This document shows positions 1 to 8,847 of a stretch of DNA of 64,000 nucleotides, one piece after another; position 1 is the stretch's first letter; every line of letters starts with the position of its first letter. Under the pieces are notes generated by a model. That model searched no databases, was not told the origin of the DNA, and saw only the letters and a program-made list of their open reading frames with translations. A program made the position numbers and the translations under genes. The stretch comes from Thiohalocapsa sp. ML1 (GTDB taxonomy: Bacteria; Pseudomonadota; Gammaproteobacteria; Chromatiales; Chromatiaceae). Location: the NCBI RefSeq assembly GCF_001469165.1, contig NZ_JABX01000024.1, forward strand, positions 27,237 through 91,236, written 5' to 3'.

Positions 1-268
1 TGGCCGGCGCCGCCGCCAAGGAGCCCGAGATCGATGAGGCGACGATGGTGCGCTCGCCGATGGTCGGCACCTTCTACCGGGCGCCATCGCCGGGCAGCCG
101 GTCGTTCGTCGAGGAGGGCCAGGAGGTCAAGCTCGGCGACACGCTCTGTATCATTGAGGCCATGAAGATCCTGAACCAGATTGAATGCGAGCGCGCCGGC
201 ACGGTGCGTCGCATCCTGGTGGAGAACGGCCAGCCGGTGGAATACAACCAGCCGCTCTTCGTCATCGA

Positions 269-272
<4 letters not shown>
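1..272 (+). CDS. accB: Biotin carboxyl carrier protein of acetyl-CoA carboxylase, C-terminal part
   Basis: This is the end of AccB, the carrier that presents biotin to biotin carboxylase and carboxyltransferase for malonyl-CoA synthesis. The window opens inside the gene, in an Ala/Glu-rich linker, and the complete biotinyl domain follows. The biotin-accepting lysine lies in [10 protein letters not shown] (codon 165-167); family members usually read EAMKMMN, so the Ile-Leu after the lysine is a mild variation. The [13 protein letters not shown] motif at the start of the domain is typical. The stop overlaps the accC start by four bases (ATGA), which indicates translational coupling in the usual accBC operon. 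The N-terminal half is outside the window. Confidence 0.97.
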
Positions 273-1609
<1,337 letters not shown>

Positions 1610-1616
1610 GGAAGGG

Positions 1617-1693
1617 GCTGGGTGCTAGGGGCTAGGGGCTAGGCGGACTTAGCTCCTAGCCCCTAGCTCCTAGCCCCTAGCCCCTAGCCCCTT
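1617..1693. repeat. CTAGGGG-family heptamer hairpin repeat (copy 1)
   Basis: Tandem CTAGGGG-type heptamers on the left half are followed by their complement (CTAGCCC/CTAGCTC) on the right half, so the transcript can fold into a long hairpin. It fills the gap between the accC stop and the prmA start and ends seven bases before the prmA ATG, leaving no room for an ordinary ribosome binding site. Related copies lie at 6523-6603, 56578-56655, 59295-59352 and 62238-62268. It could act as a terminator or mRNA stabiliser; that is inference. Confidence 0.85.
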
Positions 1694-1700
1694 CCCCCCC

Positions 1701-2615
1701 ATGTGGCTGCAACTGTCCCTGCTCATCGACCGCCAGCAGGCGGAGCTGGTCGAGGCCGCGCTGGAGGGCGCGGGCGCGCTGGCGGTGACGCTGGACGACG
1801 CCGCGGACGAGCCGCCGACGGAGCCCGAGGCCGGCGGGGTCTGGGAGCCGGCGCCCGGCGCCCAGCCGCTGTGGCGGCGCCTGCGCATCACCGCGCTATT
1901 CGACGACGACGACGCCGGCAGCATGGCCGCGCAGGCCGCCGCCGAGGCGCTCGGCGGGCTCGCGCTTGCGCCGCCCCTGATCAGCACGCTGGATGACCGG
2001 CCCTGGGAGCGGGTCTGGCTGGAGGAGTTCCGCCCCACCTGCTTCGGCACCAGGCTCTGGGTCTGCCCCCGCGGCGAGCGCCCGCCCGAGGCCGATGCAC
2101 CGGACTGGGACGGCGTCATCCTGGACCTGGACCCGGGGCTCGCCTTCGGCACCGGGCATCACCCGACCACGGCGCTGTGCCTGGCCTGGCTCGACGGGCT
2201 GCCGCTCGCCGGCAAGCGGGTGCTCGACTTCGGCTGCGGCTCCGGCATCCTCGCCATCGCCGCGCTCAAGCTCGGCGCCGCGGCCGCCGTGGCCGTGGAC
2301 CATGACCCGCAGGCGCTCGACGCGACCGTCGACAACGCCATCAACAACGGCGTGCTGGGGCGCCTCGCCATCTACCGCCCCGAGGAGTTGCCGTCGCTGC
2401 CGGCGGATGTCGTCGTCGCCAACATCCTCGCCGGCCCCCTGCTGGAGCTGGCGCCGACCCTCGCGCGACTCGCCGCACCGGGCGCGGCGCTCGGCCTCTC
2501 CGGCATCCTGAGCCACCAGGCCACAACCGTCGGTGATGCCTATGAGGCGTACTTTCGCATGGAGCCCGCCGAGTCCCGCGACGAGTGGGCGCTGCTGACG
2601 GGCCGGCGCCGCTGA
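1701..2615 (+). CDS. prmA: Ribosomal protein L11 methyltransferase
   Basis: PrmA trimethylates ribosomal protein L11 in the cytoplasm using S-adenosylmethionine. The protein is 304 residues, slightly longer than the usual 293. The N-terminal substrate-recognition domain is followed by the methyltransferase core, with family motifs DPGLAFGTGHHPTT, the SAM-binding loop DFGCGSGILAIAALKLGA and the NPPY-like VANILAGPLLELAP. The ATG at 1701 lies directly behind the heptamer repeat. accBC-prmA-dusB-fis is the common gammaproteobacterial order, which supports the call. Confidence 0.96.
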   Translation: MWLQLSLLIDRQQAELVEAALEGAGALAVTLDDAADEPPTEPEAGGVWEPAPGAQPLWRRLRITALFDDDDAGSMAAQAAAEALGGLALAPPLISTLDDRPWERVWLEEFRPTCFGTRLWVCPRGERPPEADAPDWDGVILDLDPGLAFGTGHHPTTALCLAWLDGLPLAGKRVLDFGCGSGILAIAALKLGAAAAVAVDHDPQALDATVDNAINNGVLGRLAIYRPEELPSLPADVVVANILAGPLLELAPTLARLAAPGAALGLSGILSHQATTVGDAYEAYFRMEPAESRDEWALLTGRRR

Positions 2616-2769
2616 GCGCGCGCCGGTCGGCGCAATCGCACACGGTGAGATGACCCTCTGACTCGATCGGGTTAAGAGGGCGCCTGCAACCGCGGGCCTG
2701 TGGCGGCCCGATAGAACACGCTCAGTGCAAATGTCCGGCGCCACCCGTCAGGCGGGAGGGGCACGGGCA

Positions 2770-2798
2770 CTGTGCCGGCGGTCGAGTTTGGCTAGAAT
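2770..2798 (+). promoter_or_regulatory. Candidate promoter upstream of dusB-fis
   Basis: A TAGAAT -10-like hexamer (2793-2798) sits about 40 bases before the dusB ATG at 2839. With a 17-base spacer the -35 position is only CTGTGC, a poor match. The placement fits a transcription start near 2805 and argues for the ATG at 2839 over the more upstream GTG at 2725. Not proven. Confidence 0.3.
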
Positions 2799-2838
2799 CG
2801 CCTCCTCCCCAACCGCTCCTCCGCTCCGACGTGACCCA

Positions 2839-4014
2839 ATGTCCGCGTGCGCGACGCCACCGATCCCTGATAGGGTAAACCCCGAGCCGTCCGGGATCGG
2901 ACAGCGCCACGGCCAGCCTTCGGCCGGGCCGGTACGCGTCGATGCAGACTGGCTGGGCCCCGGGGAGCCGGAGCAGCACGAGACGACGGGAGCGCCGCCG
3001 CGCACGCAGACCGGGCCACTGCTAATCGGGACTATCAGCATCGCGAACCGCCTCATCCTGGCGCCCATGGCTGGCATCACGGACCGACCCTTCCGCACCC
3101 TGTGCCGGCGGCTCGGGGCCGGGCTCGCGGTGTCCGAGATGCTGTCCGCCAACCCGGCGCTGATGGATTCCCGCAAGAGTCGCGAGCGCGCCGACCACCG
3201 CGGCGAGCCCGGCCCCATCGCCGTGCAGATCGCGGGCGCCGATCCGGCCAGCATGGCGGAGGCCGCGCGCATCAACGTCGGCCAGGGGGCGCAGATCATC
3301 GACATCAACCTGGGCTGCCCGGCCAGGAAGGTCTGCAAGGCTGCCGCCGGCTCGGCCCTGCTGCGCGACGAGGCCCTGGTGGGCCGGATTCTGGAGGCCG
3401 TGGTCCGGGCGGTGCCGGTGCCGGTGACGCTGAAGACGCGCACCGGCTGGTCGCCCGAGACGCGCAACCTGCCGCGCATCGCGCGCATTGCCCGGGAGGC
3501 GGGCATTGCGCTCATCGCCGTGCACGGGCGCACCCGCGCTTGCGGCTACGGCGGCGTCGCGGAATTCGACAGCCTGCGCGCCCTGCGCGCCGAGATCGAC
3601 CTGCCGCTGGTGGCCAACGGCGACATCGACTCGCCCGAGGGCGCCGCCGCGGTGCTCGCCGACACCGGCGCCGATGCCGTCATGATCGGCCGCGCGGCGC
3701 AGGGGCGGCCCTGGCTGTTCCGCGAGATCGGCCATTACCTCGCCACCGGCGAGCACCTGGCGCCGCCGTCGCCCGAGTGGATTCGCGGGTTGCTGCTCGA
3801 GCACCTGGATGCGTTGTACCGCTTCTATGGTGCGGCACGGGGCGTGCGCATCGCCCGCAAGCACGTCGGCTGGTACCTCTGCGGGCGTGCCGGCAGGCGA
3901 GCAGCCGATCACGACTTCTTAGCCCGAATCAACCGGGCGGAGACACCACAACAACAGACGACAGCAATCCGCGCACGCTTCGACAGCGTGCGCAGACTGG
4001 AGGATGCCGCATGA
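2839..4014 (+). CDS. dusB: tRNA-dihydrouridine synthase B
   Basis: DusB reduces uridine to dihydrouridine in tRNA with FMN and NADPH. The conserved core begins at GTISIANRLILAPMAGITD, then shows NLGCPARKVCKAAAGSALL with the catalytic cysteine, the phosphate-binding VANGDIDSPE and MIGRAAQGRPWLFRE. The ATG at 2839 gives 391 residues, so there is an unusual low-complexity extension of about 55 residues before the core. No ATG, GTG or TTG lies nearer the core; a GTG at 2725 would add 38 more residues. The stop overlaps fis by four bases (ATGA), the classic dusB-fis operon. Confidence 0.93.
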   Translation: MSACATPPIPDRVNPEPSGIGQRHGQPSAGPVRVDADWLGPGEPEQHETTGAPPRTQTGPLLIGTISIANRLILAPMAGITDRPFRTLCRRLGAGLAVSEMLSANPALMDSRKSRERADHRGEPGPIAVQIAGADPASMAEAARINVGQGAQIIDINLGCPARKVCKAAAGSALLRDEALVGRILEAVVRAVPVPVTLKTRTGWSPETRNLPRIARIAREAGIALIAVHGRTRACGYGGVAEFDSLRALRAEIDLPLVANGDIDSPEGAAAVLADTGADAVMIGRAAQGRPWLFREIGHYLATGEHLAPPSPEWIRGLLLEHLDALYRFYGAARGVRIARKHVGWYLCGRAGRRAADHDFLARINRAETPQQQTTAIRARFDSVRRLEDAA

Positions 4015-4343
4015 GCAGCGCAGTCGCAGCCGAGGTTGTACAGATGGATGATCGAGACCCGAATTGGAGGACGCTGAGCGTCGTCCCAGCCCGCCGGGAC
4101 GAGCCGCTGCGGGAGAGCGTGCGGGCCGCCGTGTGCACCTACCTGCGCAATATGGACGGCCACGACGTGACCGGCCTGCACCGGCTGGTCATGGACGAGA
4201 TCGAACGGCCACTGATCGAAACCGTGTTGGAAAGCGCCAAGCACAACCAGTCCACCGCCGCGCGCATCCTCGGCATCAGCCGCAGCACGCTGCGCAAGAA
4301 GCTCGCCGCCTACTGCATCGCAGACGCAGCGACCACCGCCTAG
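4011..4343 (+). CDS. fis: DNA-binding protein Fis
   Basis: Fis is a small nucleoid protein that bends DNA and controls rRNA promoters, recombination and growth-phase expression. The C-terminal helix-turn-helix is intact: NQSTAARILGISRSTLRKKL. The central part, MDEIERPLIETVLESAK, matches the dimerisation helices. The ATG at 4011 overlaps the dusB stop and gives 110 residues; an internal ATG at 4044 would give 99, nearer the usual 98. The TAG stop (4341-4343) is the first three bases of a composite intergenic repeat also found at 26466 and 59569, so the repeat may have replaced the original 3' end. Confidence 0.95.
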   Translation: MSSAVAAEVVQMDDRDPNWRTLSVVPARRDEPLRESVRAAVCTYLRNMDGHDVTGLHRLVMDEIERPLIETVLESAKHNQSTAARILGISRSTLRKKLAAYCIADAATTA

Positions 4344-4657
4344 CGAGGCAGAGCCTCAGACCGACCAGGATACGGCACCTCTTCTGGCGCAGCCCGCTCG
4401 TCGGCGCGTTGGGCCGAGGGCCGAGGCGGGCTCCCTTGGGCCTTGGCCCTCGGCCCTTTACCATGAAAGTCGCGCGCAGCGCGCTCCTTAATCTCCCTCT
4501 CCCTCTGGGAGAGGGCCGGGGTGAGGGGAACGGCCATGGCGAGCAGCGCCTTTCATCCTCCGGGGTGGCGCTGGTCGCCATGGCCGTTTGCCTGCAAGCG
4601 CCGTGTCGCCGTGAAACGTGACTCATCTGCAAGCATTCGGCGCCGTCAAGCAATCCA
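4341..4657 (+). repeat. Composite intergenic repeat, copy A, carrying a nested second element
   Basis: The outer element starts TAGCGAGGCAGAGCCTCAGA, passes a GGCCGAGG/CCTTGGCC hairpin (about 4403-4457) and ends in the segment GCATTCGGCGCCGTCAAGCAAT. Copies without the nested part are at 59569-59764 (same strand) and 26466-26668 (opposite strand). In this copy a roughly 130-base second element (4459-4588) interrupts it exactly between the GGCCCTTT and GCCTGCAAGC segments that are adjacent in the other copies. The nested element begins ACCATGAAAGTCGCGCGC and contains the widespread CCCTCTGGGAGAGGG palindrome; a free copy is at 27001-27131. Confidence 0.85.
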
Positions 4658-4950
4658 GTCCATTCATGCCGTGAGTCTTGCCCAAGCGTCCGGGCACTCG
4701 TCGTTGTCGCCACCCGTGCCGCGAGCGGATTCGGGGCCTGCCGCGTCGCCCGACCGGGGCCGCCCGAGCCGCTGCCGTGCCCGCCCGCCCTCGCCATTGC
4801 CGCAAGCCGGCACCAACGCGCGCCGCCGGTGGCATAATCATCGGTCAAGTGCGCGGTGCCACCGGCATGCCCCGACCGGCAGCAGCACCATCCGAGCGGC
4901 GCCCGATTTGCCCGGCGCCGCGCCACCGTCTTTCCCACGCGAGGCCCCGC
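4658..4950. other. Intergenic leader of purH, no gene seen
   Basis: About 290 bases between the composite repeat and purH. No convincing reading frame, hairpin terminator or riboswitch was recognised. The purH promoter presumably lies here but no clear -35/-10 pair was found. Confidence 0.5.
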
Positions 4951-6519
4951 ATGCATCCGATCCGCCGCGCCCTGATCAGCGTCTCCGACAAGACCGGCCT
5001 CATGGACTTCGCCCGCGCCCTCGCCGAGCACGGCGTCGAGATCCTGTCCACCGGCGGCACGTCAAAGCTCCTGACGGAGGCGGACATCCCGGTCAAGGAG
5101 GTCTCCGAGCACACGGGCTTTCCGGAGATCATGGCCGGGCGCGTGAAGACGCTGCATCCGCGCATCCACGGCGGCATCCTCGGCCGGCGCGGCATCGATG
5201 AGCGCGTCATGCACGAGAACGAGATCAAGCCCATCGACTTGGTCGTCGTGAACCTGTATCCGTTCGAGGCCACCGTTGCGCAGCCGGACTGCGACCTGCC
5301 GACGGCCATCGAGAATATCGACATCGGCGGGCCGACCCTGCTGCGCGCCGCGGCCAAGAACCACAAGGACGTCACCGTCGTCGTCGACGCCGCCGACTAC
5401 GCCCGCGTGCTCGCGGAGATGGCCGACAACCAGGGCGCGGTGGGCGAGGCCACGCGCTTCGACCTCGCCGTGAAGGCCTTCGAGCACACGGCGGCCTACG
5501 ACGGCGCCATCGCGAACTACCTGGGCCGCATCGTCGAGCATCCCGAGCGCAAACCCGAGGGCTTGCCGCGGACCTTCAACCTACAGTTCACCAAGCGCCA
5601 GCCCATGCGCTATGGCGAGAACCCGCACCAGGCCGCGGCCTTCTACGCCGCCCGCGAGCCGGTGCCGGCATCGATCTCGGCCGCCGAGCAGCTCCAGGGC
5701 AAGGCGCTCAGCTACAACAACATCGCCGACACCGACGCGGCGCTCGAGTGCGTCAAGCAGTTCAGCGCCGGCCCCGCCTGCGTCATCGTCAAGCACGCGA
5801 ATCCCTGCGGCGTCGCCTACGGCAACACGCTGCTCGACGCCTACGAGCGCGCCTTCGCCACCGATCCCGAGTCCGCCTTCGGCGGCATCATCGCCTGCAA
5901 CGGCGAGCTCGACGGCGCCACCGCGGAGGCCATCGTGGAGCGGCAGTTCGTCGAGGTCATCATCGCCCCGAGCGTCACCCCCGCGGCCGCCGTCGCCGTC
6001 GCCGCGAAGAAGAACGTGCGCCTCCTGGCCTGCGGCGCCTGGCAGGCCGAGCCCGCGCCCTTTCTCGACTTCAAGCGCGTGCTGGGCGGGCTGCTGGTGC
6101 AGGACGCCGACCTGGCGTTGACCGCCGAGCTCAAGGTGGTTACGCGCCGCGCACCGACGGACGCCGAGATGCGCGACCTGCTGTTCGGCTGGCGCGTGGC
6201 CAAGTTCGTCAAATCCAACGCCATCGTCTACGCCCGCGACGGCCGGACCATCGGCGTCGGCGCGGGGCAGATGAGCCGGGTCAACTCCGCCCGCATCGCC
6301 AGCATCAAGGCGGAGCACGCGGGACTCACGGTGGCCGCTGCCGTGATGGCATCGGATGCCTTCTTCCCGTTCCGCGACGGTATCGACCAAGCCGCCGAGA
6401 ACGGCATCGCCGCGGTGATCCAGCCCGGCGGCTCCATGCGCGATGACGAGGTCATCGCCGCCGCCGACGAGCACGGCATGGCGATGGTGTTCACGGGGAT
6501 GCGGCATTTTCGGCACTGA
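4951..6519 (+). CDS. purH: Bifunctional AICAR formyltransferase / IMP cyclohydrolase
   Basis: PurH carries out the last two steps of purine synthesis, formylating AICAR from 10-formyl-tetrahydrofolate and closing the ring to IMP. The ATG at 4951, preceded by GAGG, gives 522 residues against about 529 in E. coli. The N-terminal MGS-like cyclohydrolase part has STGGTSKLL and [15 protein letters not shown]. The C-terminal AICARFT part has the catalytic [12 protein letters not shown] and the C-terminal signature [20 protein letters not shown]. Complete, with no oddities. In many gammaproteobacteria purH is followed by purD, which is not the case here. Confidence 0.97.
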   Translation: MHPIRRALISVSDKTGLMDFARALAEHGVEILSTGGTSKLLTEADIPVKEVSEHTGFPEIMAGRVKTLHPRIHGGILGRRGIDERVMHENEIKPIDLVVVNLYPFEATVAQPDCDLPTAIENIDIGGPTLLRAAAKNHKDVTVVVDAADYARVLAEMADNQGAVGEATRFDLAVKAFEHTAAYDGAIANYLGRIVEHPERKPEGLPRTFNLQFTKRQPMRYGENPHQAAAFYAAREPVPASISAAEQLQGKALSYNNIADTDAALECVKQFSAGPACVIVKHANPCGVAYGNTLLDAYERAFATDPESAFGGIIACNGELDGATAEAIVERQFVEVIIAPSVTPAAAVAVAAKKNVRLLACGAWQAEPAPFLDFKRVLGGLLVQDADLALTAELKVVTRRAPTDAEMRDLLFGWRVAKFVKSNAIVYARDGRTIGVGAGQMSRVNSARIASIKAEHAGLTVAAAVMASDAFFPFRDGIDQAAENGIAAVIQPGGSMRDDEVIAAADEHGMAMVFTGMRHFRH

Positions 6520-6522
6520 GGG

Positions 6523-6603
6523 GAAGGAGCTAGGGGCTAGGGGCTTGGGGCTAGGACGCCTGATCCCCACCGCCTAGCTCCTAGCTCCCAGCTCCTAGCC
6601 CCT
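6523..6603. repeat. CTAGGGG-family heptamer hairpin repeat (copy 2)
   Basis: GAGCTAGGGGCTAGGGGC heptamers and the complementary CTAGCTCCTAGC arm surround a short unpaired centre. It fills the gap between purH and the acyltransferase gene and stops three bases before the ATG at 6607, as at prmA. Any ribosome binding site would have to lie within the repeat. Confidence 0.85.
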
Positions 6604-6606
6604 GCA

Positions 6607-7380
6607 ATGATTCATCCCACCGCCATCATCGAGCCCGGCGCAGACCTGCACCCGAGCGTGTCCGTCGGACCCTACTCCATCGTGGAGTCCGGTGCCGTGC
6701 TCGGCGAGGGCTGCGTCATCGAGAGCTGCGTGCGCATCTACGGCGCGGCAAGGCTCGGGCGGAATAACCGCGTCGGGCATGGCGCGACCATCGGGGCGGT
6801 GCCGCAGGACCTGGGCTATACGCCGGACAAGGGCAAGCCGCTCAGCATCGGCGATGACAACATCTTCAACGAGTGCGTCAACATCAGCCACGGCGTCAAG
6901 TACGACACGGGCACCCGCATCGGCAGCCGCAACTTCTTCATGACCGGGAGCCATGTGGGCCACGACTGCACGGTGGGCGACGACAACGTCTTTGCCAACA
7001 CGGCAACCCTGGCCGGCCACGTGGAGCTGGAACACCACGTGTTCGTCTCCGGCCAGGTGGCCGTACACCAGTTCTGCCGCATCGGGGCTTACGTGATGCT
7101 GGGCGGCGTCAGCGGCGTGTCCAAGGACGTGCCGCCCTTCGTCATCGCCAACGGCCAACGCGCGCGTATCGTCGGGCTAAACCTGGTGGGGCTGCGCCGC
7201 AACGGCTTCGACGCCGAGCGGCGCGCGCGGATCAAGGCGGTCTACAAGCTCGTGTTCCGCTCCGGGCTCAGGCTCGCCGAGGCCCTAGAGCGCGCCGAGC
7301 AGACGTTGCCCGGGCCGGACACCGACGCCATCGTCGCCTTCTGCCGCGGCTCCGAGCGCGGCGTCACGGGTTTCGCATGA
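6607..7380 (+). CDS. lpxA: LpxA-family UDP-GlcNAc O-acyltransferase, diverged
   Basis: Left-handed beta-helix acyltransferase of 257 residues. LpxA adds a hydroxyacyl chain to UDP-GlcNAc as the first lipid A step. Visible family features are hexapeptide repeats throughout, [20 protein letters not shown] with its histidine, [10 protein letters not shown], and a C-terminal helical part ([20 protein letters not shown]). The region matching E. coli IHRGT reads NISHGVKYD here and AHIAHDC reads SHVGHDC, so it is clearly diverged. It stands alone, away from lpxD-fabZ-lpxB, and could be a second paralogue with another acceptor sugar. Confidence 0.8.
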   Translation: MIHPTAIIEPGADLHPSVSVGPYSIVESGAVLGEGCVIESCVRIYGAARLGRNNRVGHGATIGAVPQDLGYTPDKGKPLSIGDDNIFNECVNISHGVKYDTGTRIGSRNFFMTGSHVGHDCTVGDDNVFANTATLAGHVELEHHVFVSGQVAVHQFCRIGAYVMLGGVSGVSKDVPPFVIANGQRARIVGLNLVGLRRNGFDAERRARIKAVYKLVFRSGLRLAEALERAEQTLPGPDTDAIVAFCRGSERGVTGFA

Positions 7381-7458
7381 AGGGGCCCGTATCATCGGCC
7401 GGTCCTGCACCGGGCGGCCGACCCGAACACAACGACAGACACGTCACAGGAGCCCGAG

Positions 7459-7839
7459 ATGGCCGACGAGCCCTATCGCATCGAGGTCACCGCCGTCAGC
7501 GACTACATCGCCGAGCAGTCGGACCCGGCTGACGACCGCTTCGTCTTCGCTTACACGATCACCATCCGCAACAACGGTTCGGTGCCGGCGAAGCTGCTGA
7601 ACCGCCACTGGGTGGTCACGGACGCCAACGGCAAGGTGCAGGAGGTGCGCGGGGCGGGCGTCGTCGGCGAGCAGCCGCACCTGAACCCGGGCGAGTCCTT
7701 CCGCTACACCAGCGGCACGCAGATTGCCACTCCCGTCGGCAGCATGCACGGGAGCTACGACATGCTCGCCGACGACGGGACCCGCTTCGATGCCAAGATC
7801 GCGGCCTTCTCCCTCGGCGATCGGGGCAGGTTGCACTAG
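7459..7839 (+). CDS. apaG: ApaG domain protein
   Basis: ApaG is a small (126 residues) immunoglobulin-like fold protein of uncertain role, usually encoded beside the Ap4A hydrolase ApaH. The family pattern is present: IRNNGSVPAKLLNRHWVVTD, then VVGEQPHLNPGESFRYTSG and GSMHGSYDM. A good AGGAG lies nine bases before the ATG. It is followed by apaH after a hairpin repeat, which supports the assignment. Confidence 0.96.
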   Translation: MADEPYRIEVTAVSDYIAEQSDPADDRFVFAYTITIRNNGSVPAKLLNRHWVVTDANGKVQEVRGAGVVGEQPHLNPGESFRYTSGTQIATPVGSMHGSYDMLADDGTRFDAKIAAFSLGDRGRLH

Positions 7840-7845
7840 CTTGAA

Positions 7846-7913
7846 AGGGCCGAGGGCCGAGGGCCGAGGGAGGCCTCCTTGGCCCTTGGCCCTCGGGTCC
7901 GGTCCCTTTAACG
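7846..7913. repeat. GGCCGAGG/CCTTGGCC hairpin repeat between apaG and apaH
   Basis: Tandem GGGCCGAGGGCCGAGGG followed by its imperfect complement ending GGTCCCTTT forms a strong hairpin. It is the same family as the internal hairpins at 4403-4457, 14249-14304, 26537-26598 and 59637-59694. It could attenuate apaH relative to apaG; inference. Confidence 0.8.
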
Positions 7914-8013
7914 GCGCGACAAGCATGCAGATGCTTCCAGTTTCAACACGAGACCGCGGTTTGAGAGGCCTCGGGCCTCGGGCAGCCGACGACCCGCATC
8001 GCTAGGAGCGGAT

Positions 8014-8847
8014 ATGGCCACTTACGCTGTCGGCGACATCCAGGGCTGCTACGACGAGTTTCGCCGGCTCCTGGACCACATCGAATTCGACCCCGCCAAG
8101 GACAAGCTCTGGTCGGTGGGGGACCTGGTGAATCGCGGGCCGCAGTCGCTTGCGGTGCTGCGCTGGTTTAAGGCCCTGGGCGAGCAGGCCGTGGTGGTGC
8201 TCGGCAATCACGACCTGCACCTGCTCGCGCTCGCCAACGGCGATGCACGGCTGTCCAAGAAGCACACGATGCACGACGTGCTCGCGGCCCCGGATCGCGA
8301 CGAGCTGCTGTACTGGCTGCGCCACCGCCCGGTGCTGCACTACAGCGACCACAAACGCTTCGCGATGGTGCACGCGGGGCTACCGCCGCAATGGGACCTG
8401 GCCCGGGCGCGTGCCTGCGCCGCGGAGCTGGAGGTGGAGCTGCGCGGCCCGGGCTATGCCGACTTTCTGCAGGCGATGTATGGCAACCAGCCGGATCAGT
8501 GGTCGGATGACCTCCGCGGCGTCGAGCGGCTGCGGTTCATCACCAACTGCTTTGCGCGGCTTCGCTACTGCACCGCCGACGGTCGGCTGCTGCTCGATGA
8601 GAAGGCACCGCCCGCCGATGCGCCCGACCACGCCCTGCCCTGGTTCAAGGTGCCGGGCCGCGCGAGCCGGGAGCTGCGCATCGTCTTCGGCCATTGGTCC
8701 GCGCTCGGCTATCTCGCGGAGCACAACGTCTGGGCCACGGACACGGGCTGCGTCTGGGGCAGCCGGCTCACCGCCGTGCGCATCCGGCGCAAGCAGCCCA
8801 TCAAGGTCTTCGACCTGGACTGCCCCGGCTATCAGACGCCCGGCTGA
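8014..8847 (+). CDS. apaH: Symmetrical bis(5'-nucleosyl)-tetraphosphatase (Ap4A hydrolase)
   Basis: ApaH splits diadenosine tetraphosphate into two ADP and can decap NpnN-capped RNA. The 277-residue protein carries the calcineurin-type metal motifs in order: YAVGDIQGCYDE, WSVGDLVNRGP, VVLGNHDLHLL, then MVHAGLPPQWD and FGHWSALGY. AGGAG precedes the ATG at good distance. Its stop overlaps the next start by one base (TGATG), so it may be coupled to the transglutaminase gene. Confidence 0.97.
   Translation: MATYAVGDIQGCYDEFRRLLDHIEFDPAKDKLWSVGDLVNRGPQSLAVLRWFKALGEQAVVVLGNHDLHLLALANGDARLSKKHTMHDVLAAPDRDELLYWLRHRPVLHYSDHKRFAMVHAGLPPQWDLARARACAAELEVELRGPGYADFLQAMYGNQPDQWSDDLRGVERLRFITNCFARLRYCTADGRLLLDEKAPPADAPDHALPWFKVPGRASRELRIVFGHWSALGYLAEHNVWATDTGCVWGSRLTAVRIRRKQPIKVFDLDCPGYQTPG

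Noticed and set aside
2725..2838. Upstream GTG start of dusB
   Set aside because: It lies upstream of the likely promoter -10 and adds sequence without family similarity.
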